Source: Streptomyces sp. ISL-43 (GTDB lineage: Bacteria; Actinomycetota; Actinomycetes; Streptomycetales; Streptomycetaceae). From it: 64,000 bases of DNA. This document shows positions 34,775 through 43,997 of the stretch, piece after piece; position 1 is the stretch's first letter; the number at the start of each line of letters is the position of its first letter. The DNA lies in contig NZ_JAGGOT010000070.1 of NCBI RefSeq assembly GCF_018614195.1, forward strand, positions 861-64,860, in the 5' to 3' direction. The notes under the pieces are model-generated. The model saw only the letters and a list, made by a program, of their open reading frames with translations, searched no databases and was not told the origin of the DNA. Made by a program: the position numbers and the translations under genes.

Positions 34775-36216
34775 ACGCGGGCCTCCAGCGGCATGTCGAG
34801 GGTGAAGAGGGCCCCGCCGGCGGGGCCGTTGGCCGCGTGCAGGGTGCCGCCGTGCAGACGGACGTTCTCCAGGGTGATGGCCAGGCCCAGGCCGCTGCCC
34901 GTGGAGCGGGTGCGGGCGGCGTCCGCCTTGAAGAAGCGGTCGAATATGTGCGGCAGCACCTCGGGGGCGATGCCGGGCCCGCTGTCGGCGACCTCGATCA
35001 GCAGCCGCTCGCCCTCGGGCCGGGACGCGGTGCGGACGCTGACGCTGACCGGGGCGCCGCCGTGCTTGAGGGCGTTGCCCACCAGGTTGGCGAGGACCAC
35101 GTCGAAGCGGCGCGGGTCGAGCCGGGCGCGGATGTCCGGCGGCAGCTCGGTGCGGATCCGGCCGTCGGTCCAGTGGCGGCGTTCCAGCGTCTTGGTGACG
35201 GCCTCGGCCACGTCGACGTCGTCGAGGTTGAGCTCGGCGGCGCGGGCGTCGAAGCGGGAGATCTCCATCAGGTCCTCGACGAGCACGGCGAGCTTGCCGG
35301 TCTCGGCGCTGATGAGGCGCAGCGCCTTGGCGGTGTCCGCGTCGAGGTCCTCGGCACCCTCGTCGAGGACCTCGGTGACGGCGAGCATCCCGGCGAGCGG
35401 GGTGCGCAGTTCGTGGGAGACGTCGGCGGCGAAGCGGCGGGCGCGGACCTCCGCGTCCCGCAGCTCGCTCACCGACTGTTCGAGGGCGCGGGCCGTCTCG
35501 TTGAAGGTGCGGGCGAGCCCGGCGAGTTCGTCGGCGCCGCGGACCTCGATCCGGGTGTCGAGCCGGCCGCGCCCCAGCCGATGGGCGGCCTTGCGCATGT
35601 CCCGCACCGGCCGCAGGACGCTGCGCGCCGCGAGCAGGGCGGGGATGACGGCGATCGCCAGGCCCGGGACGGCGCCCTTCTTGGCGGCGTCGACCATGGC
35701 GTCCACGGTCGTCTGCTCGGTGTCCAGGGACATCACCGCGTAGAAGACGACGCCGGTGGCCTCGCGGATCCCGCCGCGCTGGAGGACGGCCGGCATGCCG
35801 ACGACGAGGTGGATGGTGCCGAGGCGGTCCTTCGTGCGCTGGAAGGCGCCGTGCGGGTTGGAGGTCACCTGGCGGCGCAGCTGTTCGCTGATGACGGTGG
35901 ACGTGGCGGCGCCCTGGTTCGAGGAGGCGCGCAGCTTTCCGTACTCCCCGTACACGGTCCAGGGGTGCGGCTGGCCGCGCTTGCCCAGCTCGCCGACGAG
36001 GTGCTGGAGTTCCTCCTGGCCCATGGGCAGCATGACGGTCTGGGCCTCGACCAGGTCGCGCAGGGTGCTGACGGCGGTGTCCTGGCTCTGCTTGAGGATC
36101 GCGTTGCGGGCCTGCTGGTAGGTGAGCGCGGCCGTGGTGACCGCGCAGATGGCGGCGACCAGCAGGAAGGCGGCGATCAGCCGGGTGCGCAGGCCGAGCG
36201 GTGCGAAACGTCTCAC
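34771..36216 (-). CDS. HAMP-domain sensor histidine kinase
   Basis: 481 residues. TM1 (about 11-31) and TM2 (about 190-210) enclose an extracytoplasmic sensor of about 160 residues. HAMP is followed by the H-box RRFAADVSHELRTPLAGM, then NLVGNALKHGG (N box), DSGPGIAPEVLPHIFDRFFK and GSGLGLAI. It phosphorylates the response regulator encoded just upstream. It is coupled to the lipoprotein gene downstream. The placement beside cell-wall genes suggests envelope sensing. Confidence 0.92.
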   Translation of the reverse strand: MRRFAPLGLRTRLIAAFLLVAAICAVTTAALTYQQARNAILKQSQDTAVSTLRDLVEAQTVMLPMGQEELQHLVGELGKRGQPHPWTVYGEYGKLRASSNQGAATSTVISEQLRRQVTSNPHGAFQRTKDRLGTIHLVVGMPAVLQRGGIREATGVVFYAVMSLDTEQTTVDAMVDAAKKGAVPGLAIAVIPALLAARSVLRPVRDMRKAAHRLGRGRLDTRIEVRGADELAGLARTFNETARALEQSVSELRDAEVRARRFAADVSHELRTPLAGMLAVTEVLDEGAEDLDADTAKALRLISAETGKLAVLVEDLMEISRFDARAAELNLDDVDVAEAVTKTLERRHWTDGRIRTELPPDIRARLDPRRFDVVLANLVGNALKHGGAPVSVSVRTASRPEGERLLIEVADSGPGIAPEVLPHIFDRFFKADAARTRSTGSGLGLAITLENVRLHGGTLHAANGPAGGALFTLDMPLEARV

Positions 36217-36225
36217 CGGGCGCGC

Positions 36226-36909
36226 CTAGAGCGGGCCGAAGCGGTAGCCGAAGCCGCGCACGGTCTGGATGTAGCGGGGGGCGGCGTCGGGGTCCTCGAC
36301 CTTGTTGCGCAGGCGGCGTACGCAGGCGTCCACCAGGCGGGCGTCGGCGTGGTAGCTGTGGTCCCACACGTATTCGAGGAGCTGCTGGCGGGAGAAGACC
36401 TGCTCGGGCGAGGCCGACAGGTGCAGCAGGAGCTTGAGCTCGCTGGGGGCGAGGGGGACGCGCTCGCCGTTCTTGGCGACGGTCAGGCCCGAGCGGTCGA
36501 TGGCCAGCCCGCCGTGGAACTCCACGTCCAGGCGGCCGCCGGAGGGCTCGCTGAGGCGGCGCAGCACGGCCTTGATGCGGGCTTCGATGACCTCGGTGCG
36601 GGCGGGTTTGACGATGTAGTCGTCGGCTCCGGCTTCCAGGCCGACGACTATGTCGAAGTCGTCTCCGCGCGCGGTGAGCATGATGATCGGGACCTGGCTG
36701 GTCTCGCGTATCCGGCGGCAGACCTGCACGCCGTTGATGCCGGGCAGCATGAGGTCGAGCAGGACGAGCTCGGGGTGGAAGCTCGCCATGAGGTCGAGTC
36801 CGGCCTCGCCGGTCTCGGCGGCGCTCACCTCGTGGCCTCTGCGGCGCAGGCCGAGGCCCACCCCCTCTCTGATGGAAGGGTCGTCCTCGATCAACAGTAC
36901 GCGTGGCAT
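36226..36909 (-). CDS. OmpR/PhoB-family response regulator
   Basis: 227 residues. The receiver domain has the acidic pocket IEDDPSIREG, the phosphoacceptor in LVLLDLMLPGINGVQVC, the TARGDDFD and AGADDYIVKPA switch residues. The C-terminal winged helix ends in RLVDACVRRLRNKVEDP and TVRGFGYRFGPL. It belongs to the group containing AfsQ1, but similarity is not enough to name it. It is the first gene of the operon with the kinase (9 bases apart). AATACT six bases before the ATG suggests a leaderless transcript. Confidence 0.93.
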   Translation of the reverse strand: MPRVLLIEDDPSIREGVGLGLRRRGHEVSAAETGEAGLDLMASFHPELVLLDLMLPGINGVQVCRRIRETSQVPIIMLTARGDDFDIVVGLEAGADDYIVKPARTEVIEARIKAVLRRLSEPSGGRLDVEFHGGLAIDRSGLTVAKNGERVPLAPSELKLLLHLSASPEQVFSRQQLLEYVWDHSYHADARLVDACVRRLRNKVEDPDAAPRYIQTVRGFGYRFGPL

Positions 36910-36983
36910 CGGGTCAGTATTCCAAGGTCGTCAAGCGTCTTCTTCCCGCTCCCGGCCGATGTGCGGCGGCCGGGGCGGCCGGA

Positions 36984-38681
36984 CTAGCGGCCGGCCTTGC
37001 GGCGCAGGGAGTCGAGCAGGTCGGTGATCTCCGTCAGCCTCAGCGGTCTGGCGAGGAGGACGACAACGAGAACGAGGGCCGTGGTTCCCGCCGCGACGCC
37101 GGCGAGGTTCCCGAACCGGTCGGCGGCGCGCGCGGCGGCGTACCCGGCGGCGGCAGCCGGGGCGCATGCGGCCAGGAGCCGCAGGTGCGTCCGTACCGCG
37201 GTGGTCCTGCGCTGCGTACGGGTCCCCGCGCGCGGGCCGAGCCGCCGGGACAGGACGTACGCGGTGACGGCCGCGCCCGCGGTGAAGGCGATCGAGCAGG
37301 CCGCGGCCATGCCCGTGACGGCCCAGCGGGGCGGCAGCAGGAGGTACGCGGCGGCCGAGAGCCCGGCGTTCAGGGCGGCGATGACCAGGTTGAGGAAGAA
37401 GGGGGTCCGGGTGTCGGACAGGGCGTAGAAGCCGCGGGAGAGCACGTACTGCGCGGAGTAGGCGATCAGGCCGGGCGCGAAGGCCGCGAGCATGCCGGCC
37501 ATGACCGCGACGTCGGCGGCGCCGGTGCGCCCGTACTCGAAGACGCTGCCGATCACCCAGGGCGCGAGGGCCGCGAAGAGCGCGGCGGCGGGGACGACGA
37601 GGGCGGCGCTGGAGCGCAGCGCGTAGGAGACGTCCGCGCGCACGCGGCCGAGGTCGCCGTCGGTGGCGGCGGCGCTCATCCGGGGCATGAGGGCGGTGAC
37701 GAGGGAGACGGTGACGATGCCCTGCGGGACCATCCACAGCAGGTAGGCGTTGCTGTAGGCGGTGTAGCCGGCGCCCCCCGCGAGGCCCGCGTCCACGGCG
37801 CGCTGCCCGGTGGCGGTGGAGAGCCGGGTCACCACCCAGTAGGCGAGCTGGTTGGTCAGGACGAGCAGGACCAGCCAGCCCGCGTTGCGCAGCGGGCGGG
37901 CGAGGCCGCTTCCGCGCCAGTCGAAGCGGGGGCGCCAGCGGAAGCGGGCGGCGCGCAGCGAGGGGATCAGGCCGAGGGCTTGTACGACGATGCCGACGGT
38001 GGTGCCTATGCCCAGCAGCCGGGTCTCGGAGGCCGTCAGGCCGTTCGCCGCGTCGTGGGAGACGTAGAGGAAGAGCCCGAAGACGGCGATGACGACGAGG
38101 TTGTTGAGGACCGGGGTCCACATCATCGCGCCGAACCGGCCGCGCGCGTTCAGGACCTGCCCGAGCAGGGTGAACAGCCCGTAGAACAGGATCTGCGGGA
38201 GGCAGTAGCGGGCCAGGGCCACGGTGGTGGACTCCTGGCCGCCGCTGTAGCCGGTGTACGCGGAGACGATCAGCGGGGCGGCCAGTACGGCGGCGGCGGT
38301 CAGGAAGAGCAGCGCGGCCGCGCAGACGGTGAGCAGCCGGTCGGTGTACGCGGCGCCGCCGTCCGCGTGCTCCTTGGCGGCGCGGACCAGCTCGGGGACG
38401 AAGACCGCGTTGAGGGCGCCGCCGATGAGCAGGATGTACAGGATGTTCGGGACGGTGTTGGCGACGGCGTAGCCGTCACCGAGCAGCTCGGTGCCGAGTG
38501 CGGCGACGATCACGGCGGAGCGGACGAAGCCGGTGGCGCGGGAGACGATCGAGCCGGCCGCCATGAGCGCGCCGCTGCGCAGCACCGAGGTCTTGCCCGG
38601 TGCCGCGCGGCCGGCGTCGGCGTTCGTCGGGGCTTGCGTACCGTTTTCCGTGTCGGCCGCTCTGGGGTCTGCGATGGTCAC
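36984..38681 (-). CDS. murJ: MurJ-type lipid II flippase (MVIN family)
   Basis: 565 residues with about 14 membrane helices. Family marks: SGALMAAGSIVSRATGFVRS at the start, PNILYILLIGGALNAVFVPEL, YCLPQILFYGLFTLLGQVLNARG and the late LLPPRWAVTGMAAACSIAFT. MurJ moves lipid II across the membrane for peptidoglycan synthesis. Streptomycetes usually hold their main murJ near the origin, so this may be a second copy. The GTG start overlaps the FemABX-like gene's stop (GTGA), giving coupling to a peptidoglycan-bridge-type enzyme. Confidence 0.9.
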   Translation of the reverse strand: MTIADPRAADTENGTQAPTNADAGRAAPGKTSVLRSGALMAAGSIVSRATGFVRSAVIVAALGTELLGDGYAVANTVPNILYILLIGGALNAVFVPELVRAAKEHADGGAAYTDRLLTVCAAALLFLTAAAVLAAPLIVSAYTGYSGGQESTTVALARYCLPQILFYGLFTLLGQVLNARGRFGAMMWTPVLNNLVVIAVFGLFLYVSHDAANGLTASETRLLGIGTTVGIVVQALGLIPSLRAARFRWRPRFDWRGSGLARPLRNAGWLVLLVLTNQLAYWVVTRLSTATGQRAVDAGLAGGAGYTAYSNAYLLWMVPQGIVTVSLVTALMPRMSAAATDGDLGRVRADVSYALRSSAALVVPAAALFAALAPWVIGSVFEYGRTGAADVAVMAGMLAAFAPGLIAYSAQYVLSRGFYALSDTRTPFFLNLVIAALNAGLSAAAYLLLPPRWAVTGMAAACSIAFTAGAAVTAYVLSRRLGPRAGTRTQRRTTAVRTHLRLLAACAPAAAAGYAAARAADRFGNLAGVAAGTTALVLVVVLLARPLRLTEITDLLDSLRRKAGR

Positions 38682-39895
38682 CGGCGGGCCATGTACGCCT
38701 GGAACGCCTTGTAGAGGGCCGTGTTGGCGCATCCGTCCATCGAGGTCTCCCACTCGCCGAGGGTTTCGACGACCTGCCCACCGGTGCCGAGCTTCCAGCG
38801 CAGCAGCCCGAAGGAACGTTCGTCGGGGTCGAGGGTGGAGGGTACCCCGCGCATGTCGTATTCGTCCGCTCCGAGTGCATGTGCGTCGGACATCATGCGC
38901 CACTGCAGGGCGTTGCTGGGCCGGACCTCGCGGCGGTGGTCGGCGGAGGCCCCGGTCTGGTACCAGACCCGGCTGCCGGCCACGATCATGGTGTGCGCTG
39001 CGAGGATCTCGCCCTGGTGGACGCCCAGGTAGAGCCGCATGCGGCCGGGTTCCTCGGCGTTGAGGACCTCGTACTGCTGCTGGTAGTACGAGAGCGAGCG
39101 GCCGAGCCTGAAACCGTCGCGCTCCTCGGTGATCCTCAGGAGCCGGTAGAACTCGGGCAGGTCGGCGGCGGTGCCCATGACCGTCTCGACCCCGGACTTC
39201 GTGGCCTTGCGCACATTGCGCCGCCACTCCTGGTTCAGGCCCGCCCACAGGTCCTCGACGGAGCGCCCGGCGAGCGGGACGCGGAAGACGTGGCGCGGCT
39301 GGGCGTCGCCGTCGTCCTCGCCGCCGCAGCGCTTCCAGCCGCGGGTGCGCAGCCGGTCGGCCAGGGCGGCGCCGACGGGGTCGACCTCGGTGGCGAGCAC
39401 GTCGGAGATCTGACGGCCGGGGCCCGCGGCGGACTTGACGGTGGCCGCGTCCCAGCGGCGGTAGGCGGGGGTGGGTCCGATGCGGACGGCGAAGGCGCCG
39501 GAGGACTTCAGGTGGTGCCTGAGGGGGGTCAGCCAGCGGTCGAGGTCCGGGTCGGCCCAGTCGACGACGGGCCCCTCGGGCAGGTAGGCGAAGTATTTTC
39601 GGGTGCCCGGGAATTGGCGGTAGAGGACCAGCGCGGCCCCCTCTATTTCACCGCCCGGATAGTGCCATCCGACCCTTTCGGAGCGCCAAAGGTCCTTTAC
39701 CCGCGCCCAGGACGGGTACTGGAGAAAGCTGGCCCGGCCGTGCCGGCAAAGGAATCCCTGATACTCCGCTTCGGACAGGGAGCGCACCGTGAGCGCCCGC
39801 CCCTCACGCGGGTACCGGTGCCGGTCCTGACGCTGCTCCTGAGGCTGACGCTGGGGCTGGGGCTGCTGGGTGGGGGTCACGAGCAGTGCGCACAC
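38678..39895 (-). CDS. FemABX/GNAT-fold peptidoglycan-bridge-type transferase
   Basis: 405 residues in two GNAT-like halves: ASFLQYPSWARVKDLWRSER, the KYFAYLPEGPVVDWADPDLD segment, and the second half with LNQEWRRNVRKATKSGVETV, ILAAHTMIVAGSRVWYQTGAS and YDMRGVPSTLDPDE. Fem transferases add amino acids from aminoacyl-tRNA to lipid II; GNAT-fold relatives act on other substrates. It is coupled to the MurJ-type gene, supporting a lipid II role. The GTG at 39895 is the first start; a GTG at 39787 would remove a Gln-rich leader. Confidence 0.85.
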   Translation of the reverse strand: MCALLVTPTQQPQPQRQPQEQRQDRHRYPREGRALTVRSLSEAEYQGFLCRHGRASFLQYPSWARVKDLWRSERVGWHYPGGEIEGAALVLYRQFPGTRKYFAYLPEGPVVDWADPDLDRWLTPLRHHLKSSGAFAVRIGPTPAYRRWDAATVKSAAGPGRQISDVLATEVDPVGAALADRLRTRGWKRCGGEDDGDAQPRHVFRVPLAGRSVEDLWAGLNQEWRRNVRKATKSGVETVMGTAADLPEFYRLLRITEERDGFRLGRSLSYYQQQYEVLNAEEPGRMRLYLGVHQGEILAAHTMIVAGSRVWYQTGASADHRREVRPSNALQWRMMSDAHALGADEYDMRGVPSTLDPDERSFGLLRWKLGTGGQVVETLGEWETSMDGCANTALYKAFQAYMARR

Positions 39896-40053
39896 GGCTG
39901 ATCGGCCTTCCTGTACGTCCGAATCGGCGGATGCACATGACTCTCACAGGCGTCCATGACCGCCGTGCGCGGCGATTGTGACCGGACGATGACCGTATGG
40001 CTGCGGTGTATGTCACAACCGGAATCCTGATCTTTTCCGCATCCCGTGCAACC

Positions 40054-40059
40054 TAGAGT
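40054..40059 (+). promoter_or_regulatory. Probable -10 element of the L,D-transpeptidase gene
   Basis: TAGAGT, a common Streptomyces housekeeping -10, lies 54 bases before the TTG start, in a 217-base gap between the divergent FemABX and transpeptidase genes. I see no convincing -35. The rest of the gap holds no gene. Confidence 0.4.
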
Positions 40060-40112
40060 CGTGTCGTTCGCATCTCCATTTGCGGACGATCATTACTTCG
40101 GAGGGGTTTTCG

Positions 40113-41327
40113 TTGAGCCGCACACGCCGGGTCTTTCGGGTACGCAGCCGCCACGCCGTGGTGGCGGGCACCGCACTGCTGGCCGCCGCGCTGACCGCCT
40201 GTGGCGGTGGCGGCGGCACCGCGGATGGCGGAGCCAAGTCGGAGATGAAGCAGAAGCCGGAGATGGCGGTCTCGGTGAACCTCACCGGCGACCAGGTCAA
40301 GGCCGGCGAGCCCGTCACCGTGACGATCGGAGACGGAAAGCTCGCCTCGGTGAAGGTGACGGACGCCAAGGGCGGGGAGCTGGCCGGGCAGATATCCGCC
40401 GACGGCAAGACCTGGAAGTCGGAGCGCAACGCCTCGGCGGGCGCCGACTACAAGGTCGAGGCACAGAACACCGACAGCCAGAGCGCCACGACGACGTTCA
40501 AGACCACGGCCGCCGACAAGGTGAACAAGGTCTCGATCAACATCTCCAAGGGCAGCACCGTGGGCGTGGGCATGCCGGTCTCGATCGTCTTCGACAACCC
40601 GGTGAAGAACAAGGCCGAGGTCGAGAAGCAGCTGAAGGTCACCACCTCGAACAGCACCGAGGGTTCCTGGGGCTGGATCAAGGACTACTCGGGCAAGGAC
40701 CGGGTCGACTGGCGGCCCAAGGAGTACTGGAAGTCCGGCACCGACGTGAAGGTCGACATGCACCTGAACGGTGTCGACTCCGGCGTCGGCGGCGGGTTGT
40801 TCGTCAAGGACTACACCACCGAATTCAAGATCGGCAAGGACCGCCGGATCGAGGTGAACCTCGACACGAAGAAGATGTCGGTCACCGAGGGCGGCCAGAC
40901 CGTCGACACCATCCCGGTCTCGGCCGGCACCCCGGGCGGCCAGAAGGCCTCCTGGAGCGGGAAGATGGTGCTGATGCTGAAGGAGGGCACGATCCGGATG
41001 AACTCCGAGACCGTGGGCCTCGGCGACGCCTACGACAAGGACGTCGACTCCTCCATCCGGTTGACCTGGTCGGGCATGTACGTGCACGCCGCGCCGTGGA
41101 ACAACGCCAGCTTCGGCCGCGCCAACACCAGCTCGGGCTGCGTGGGCATGAGCGACGCCAACGCCAAGTCCTTCTTCGCCCAGTCCCAGGTCGGCGACCC
41201 CTTCGAGGTCGTCGGTGACGGCTCGAAGGGCAATGCGGACATCGGCAACGGGTACGGCGAGTGGAACCTGTCCTGGGAGCAGTGGCAGGCCAAGAGCGCC
41301 CTGGCCGGCGGCGCGCAGAACGGCTGA
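40113..41327 (+). CDS. Lipoprotein L,D-transpeptidase (YkuD)
   Basis: 404 residues from a TTG with GGAGGGG six bases upstream. The lipobox is LLAAALTAC. Two Ig-like domains (about 50-250) precede the YkuD catalytic domain with its conserved His and Cys: SGMYVHAAPWNNASFGRANT, then SSGCVGMSDANAK. A C-terminal tail reads NGYGEWNLSWEQWQ. It forms 3-3 peptidoglycan cross-links outside the membrane, as in the mycobacterial LdtMt group. It is divergent from the FemABX and MurJ genes and belongs to the same envelope neighbourhood. Confidence 0.92.
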   Translation: MSRTRRVFRVRSRHAVVAGTALLAAALTACGGGGGTADGGAKSEMKQKPEMAVSVNLTGDQVKAGEPVTVTIGDGKLASVKVTDAKGGELAGQISADGKTWKSERNASAGADYKVEAQNTDSQSATTTFKTTAADKVNKVSINISKGSTVGVGMPVSIVFDNPVKNKAEVEKQLKVTTSNSTEGSWGWIKDYSGKDRVDWRPKEYWKSGTDVKVDMHLNGVDSGVGGGLFVKDYTTEFKIGKDRRIEVNLDTKKMSVTEGGQTVDTIPVSAGTPGGQKASWSGKMVLMLKEGTIRMNSETVGLGDAYDKDVDSSIRLTWSGMYVHAAPWNNASFGRANTSSGCVGMSDANAKSFFAQSQVGDPFEVVGDGSKGNADIGNGYGEWNLSWEQWQAKSALAGGAQNG

Positions 41328-41367
41328 CGGGACCTGTGGACCGCCCTCACTGACTATCGTTCAATCG

Positions 41368-41406
41368 TTACCGGCACGTAACTTACTCATGGGTTACTTC
41401 CGGTAA
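41368..41406. promoter_or_regulatory. Nested dyad before the secreted hydrolase
   Basis: Outer arms TTACCGG (41368-41374) and CCGGTAA (41400-41406) enclose inner arms GTAAC (41378-41382) and GTTAC (41393-41397). It could be a repressor site for the hydrolase at 41464 or a terminator after the L,D-transpeptidase at 41327. There is no T-run. Confidence 0.45.
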
Positions 41407-41463
41407 GCCCCTCCCGTTACCGTCGGGTCACTTTGACACCCCGGCACACGCGAGGAGCGAGAG

Positions 41464-43062
41464 ATGGTCCGCACCGTCCGCACCACCAGCACCGCGACTG
41501 CCATGGCAGTCGTACTGGCGGCAGCCGCCCTGGGCCTGGCCCCCCATCAGGCCCAGGCGGCGCCCACCGCCACGAACGCCGCCGTATCGGACGCTTCTCC
41601 GGAACTGCGCTTCCACGACATCCCCGGCTCCGGCGGCATCACCCTCAAGGGCAACGTCTTCACCCCGGCCGGCGCCGGCCCTGGCGCGAAGTACCCCCTG
41701 ATCGTGCTGCCCACCAGCTGGGGCATGCCCCAGATCGAATACATCGCGCAGGCCAAGAAACTCGCCGACTCCGGCTACGTGGTGGTCAGTTACACCTCCC
41801 GCGGCTTCTGGCTCTCGGGCGGCGAGATCGAGACCGCCGGCCCGGCGGACACCGCCGACGTCTCCGCCGTCATCGACTGGGCGCTCGCGAACACCCCCGC
41901 CGACCCGGAGCACATCGGCCTGGGCGGGGTCTCCTACGGCGCCGGCATCAGCCTGCTCGCCTCCGCGCGCGACGCCCGCGTCAAGGCGGTGGTCGCGCTC
42001 AGCGGCTGGGCCGACCTCATCGAGTCCATCTACTCCGGCCGCACCCAGCACCTCCAGGCCGCCGGGCTGCTCGGCGGCGCCGGCTACCTCACCGGCCGTC
42101 CCGGCCCCGAACTCCGGCAGATCCTCGGCGACTTCCTCGGCTCGAAGCTGGACAGAGAGCCGCAGATGATCGAGTGGGGCAAGAAGCGCTCCGCCGCCGA
42201 GCAGGTGGACCGGATCAACGCCAACGGCGCCGCGATCATGCTCGGCAACGCGTGGGGCGACACCATCTTCCCGCCCAACCAGTACGCCGCGTTCTTCGAG
42301 AAGCTCACCGGCCCCAAGCGCCTGGAGTTCCGGCCCGGCGACCACGCCACCGCCGAGGGCACCGGCCTGCTCGGCCTGCCCAACGACACCTGGACCAACG
42401 CGCACCGCTGGTTCGACCGCTACCTCAAGGGCGAGCGCAACGGCGTGGACGCCGAGGCCCCGGTGCAGATCAAATCGCGCAGCGACAGCGGGTACGAGGG
42501 CTACGCCGACTGGAAGTCGGTCGGCTCCGGCGGCACCGAGAAGCTGATGCTCGCCGACAGCGAGCACGTCTTCGCCAATGTCGACTCGGGCGCCAACGGC
42601 GGGATCGTCCTCCTGTCCAGCGTCCTCGACCAGTTCTTCCAGGCGCCCCCGATCGCCTCCATCCCGCTGCTCCCCCGCGCCTTCGCCGCCGTCTGGCAGT
42701 CGCCGCGCTACGACGAGGCCCGCCGCGTGCGCGGGACGGTCCGGCTGCACACCACCGTCACGCCCACGAAGTCCGACGGCACCTTCGTCGCGTACCTCTA
42801 CGACGTCGGCCCGCTCGGCATCGGCAAGCTGGTCAGCAACGCCCCGTACACCTTCCACGGCAAGCCGGCCGGCGAGGCCTTCGGTGTGGACCTGGAGCTC
42901 TTCTCCACCGCTTACGACGTCCCGGCCGGGCACCGCCTCGCCGTCGTCGTCGACACCGTCGACCCGCTGTACATCGAGCACAACCCGACCGGCGGGCAGC
43001 TGACCTTCTCCTCGCCGCGCACCGATCCCTCGTACGTCTCGGTGCCGCTGCGCGAGCAGTGA
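41464..43062 (+). CDS. Secreted CocE/X-Pro-dipeptidyl-peptidase-like hydrolase
   Basis: 532 residues. The signal peptide ends HQAQA near residue 32. The alpha/beta hydrolase core shows LIVLPTSWGMPQIEYIAQ, nucleophile elbow GLGGVSYGAGIS, the aspartate region LGNAWGDTIFPPNQ and the histidine region RPGDHATAEG. The C-terminal 150 residues form the jelly-roll domain of the X-Pro peptidase/CocE family (VRGTVRLHTTVTPTKSDGTF). It would cleave peptide or ester bonds outside the cell. GAGGAG lies seven bases before the ATG. Confidence 0.88.
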   Translation: MVRTVRTTSTATAMAVVLAAAALGLAPHQAQAAPTATNAAVSDASPELRFHDIPGSGGITLKGNVFTPAGAGPGAKYPLIVLPTSWGMPQIEYIAQAKKLADSGYVVVSYTSRGFWLSGGEIETAGPADTADVSAVIDWALANTPADPEHIGLGGVSYGAGISLLASARDARVKAVVALSGWADLIESIYSGRTQHLQAAGLLGGAGYLTGRPGPELRQILGDFLGSKLDREPQMIEWGKKRSAAEQVDRINANGAAIMLGNAWGDTIFPPNQYAAFFEKLTGPKRLEFRPGDHATAEGTGLLGLPNDTWTNAHRWFDRYLKGERNGVDAEAPVQIKSRSDSGYEGYADWKSVGSGGTEKLMLADSEHVFANVDSGANGGIVLLSSVLDQFFQAPPIASIPLLPRAFAAVWQSPRYDEARRVRGTVRLHTTVTPTKSDGTFVAYLYDVGPLGIGKLVSNAPYTFHGKPAGEAFGVDLELFSTAYDVPAGHRLAVVVDTVDPLYIEHNPTGGQLTFSSPRTDPSYVSVPLREQ

Positions 43063-43064
43063 TC

Positions 43065-43080
43065 CACGGCTGCCGCCGTG
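43065..43080 (+). terminator. Hairpin after the secreted hydrolase
   Basis: CACGGC, TGCC and GCCGTG form a 6-bp stem with a 4-nt loop three bases past the stop, between convergent genes. No T-run follows. Confidence 0.5.
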
Positions 43081-43115
43081 CCGGGTGTGGCTCTCGGGGG
43101 CTTGCGCCCTGCGGG

Positions 43116-43997
43116 TCAGATCCGGCCCGGCAGCACCGTTTCCGGCTCGGCCGGGCCGATCTCGACCGCCTTCGTCTTGGGGCTGCGCCGCTCACGCCTG
43201 GCCACCCAGGTGGCGAACCAGGACAGCAGCACGCACATCCCGATGTAGATCGGCGAGATGATCATCACGACGGGGATGAAGGGCAGGTCGTAGTCGAGGT
43301 TGGAGGCGATCAGCTTTCCCGCGTGCAGGAACTCCTCGTAGGTGATCAGGAAGCCGAGTGAGGTGTCCTTCAGGGCGACCACCAGCTGGCTGATGATCGT
43401 GGGCAGCATGGCCCGTACGGCCTGAGGGGCCAGTACGTACGTCATCACCTGGGTCTTGCGCATGCCCAGGGCGTACGCGGCCTCGCGCTGGCCCCTCTCC
43501 ACCGAGTTGATGCCCGTACGGAAGACCTCGGCCAGCACCGAGCCGTTGTACAGGGTCAGTCCGGCGACCAGCGCGGGCAGCGGCTGGACCTTCAGCGCGA
43601 CGAAGATGAAGAAGATCATCACCAGCACCGGCATGGCCCGGAAGAACTCCACGCACAGGGTGGACAGCCAGCGCACCGGCCGGTGGACGGAGAGCCTGCC
43701 GGTGGCGAGCACCGCGCCGAGCACGAGCGAGAGCACCGAGGCGTAGGCGAAGGCCTTGAGGGTGTTCCAGAGCCCTTTGAGCAGCAGCTCCTGGATGCCC
43801 TTGTACTCGAAGGGGGTCCACTTGGCGGCGGTGAACTGGTTCGTGGAGAAGAGCAGGTAGAGCAGCCAGCCGAGCAGCCCGAGGATGGCGGCCGTCGAGA
43901 CGATCCCGTAGAGGAAGTGACGGCGGCGGGCCTGGGGGCCCGGGATGTCGTAGAGCGCGGTGGACTCCGGGTCCCCGTGGAGCGCGTGCGCGGTCAT
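43116..43997 (-). CDS. gluD: Glutamate-type ABC transporter permease (GluD)
   Basis: 293 residues, the HisM/GlnP-type amino-acid ABC permease with about five helices. The EAA loop reads INSVERGQREAAYALGMRKT, followed by VLAPQAVRAMLPTIISQLVV. A long N-terminal cytoplasmic stretch precedes the first helix at about 30. It pairs with the permease encoded upstream (ATGA overlap with that gene's stop) in a polar amino-acid importer. Gene order ATPase, binding protein, permease, permease matches actinobacterial gluABCD. Confidence 0.9.
   Translation of the reverse strand: MTAHALHGDPESTALYDIPGPQARRRHFLYGIVSTAAILGLLGWLLYLLFSTNQFTAAKWTPFEYKGIQELLLKGLWNTLKAFAYASVLSLVLGAVLATGRLSVHRPVRWLSTLCVEFFRAMPVLVMIFFIFVALKVQPLPALVAGLTLYNGSVLAEVFRTGINSVERGQREAAYALGMRKTQVMTYVLAPQAVRAMLPTIISQLVVALKDTSLGFLITYEEFLHAGKLIASNLDYDLPFIPVVMIISPIYIGMCVLLSWFATWVARRERRSPKTKAVEIGPAEPETVLPGRI

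Noticed and set aside
34250-36367. A 705-codon minus-strand frame covering the lipoprotein and the kinase.
   Set aside because: Only its last 174 codons are the GerMN lipoprotein; the rest is an Arg/Pro-rich shadow of the kinase, which has intact H and N boxes in another frame.
41433-41438. TTGACA before the secreted hydrolase as a -35 element.
   Set aside because: Only 25 bases separate it from the ATG, the matching -10 position is GAGCGA, and the ribosome site occupies that area.
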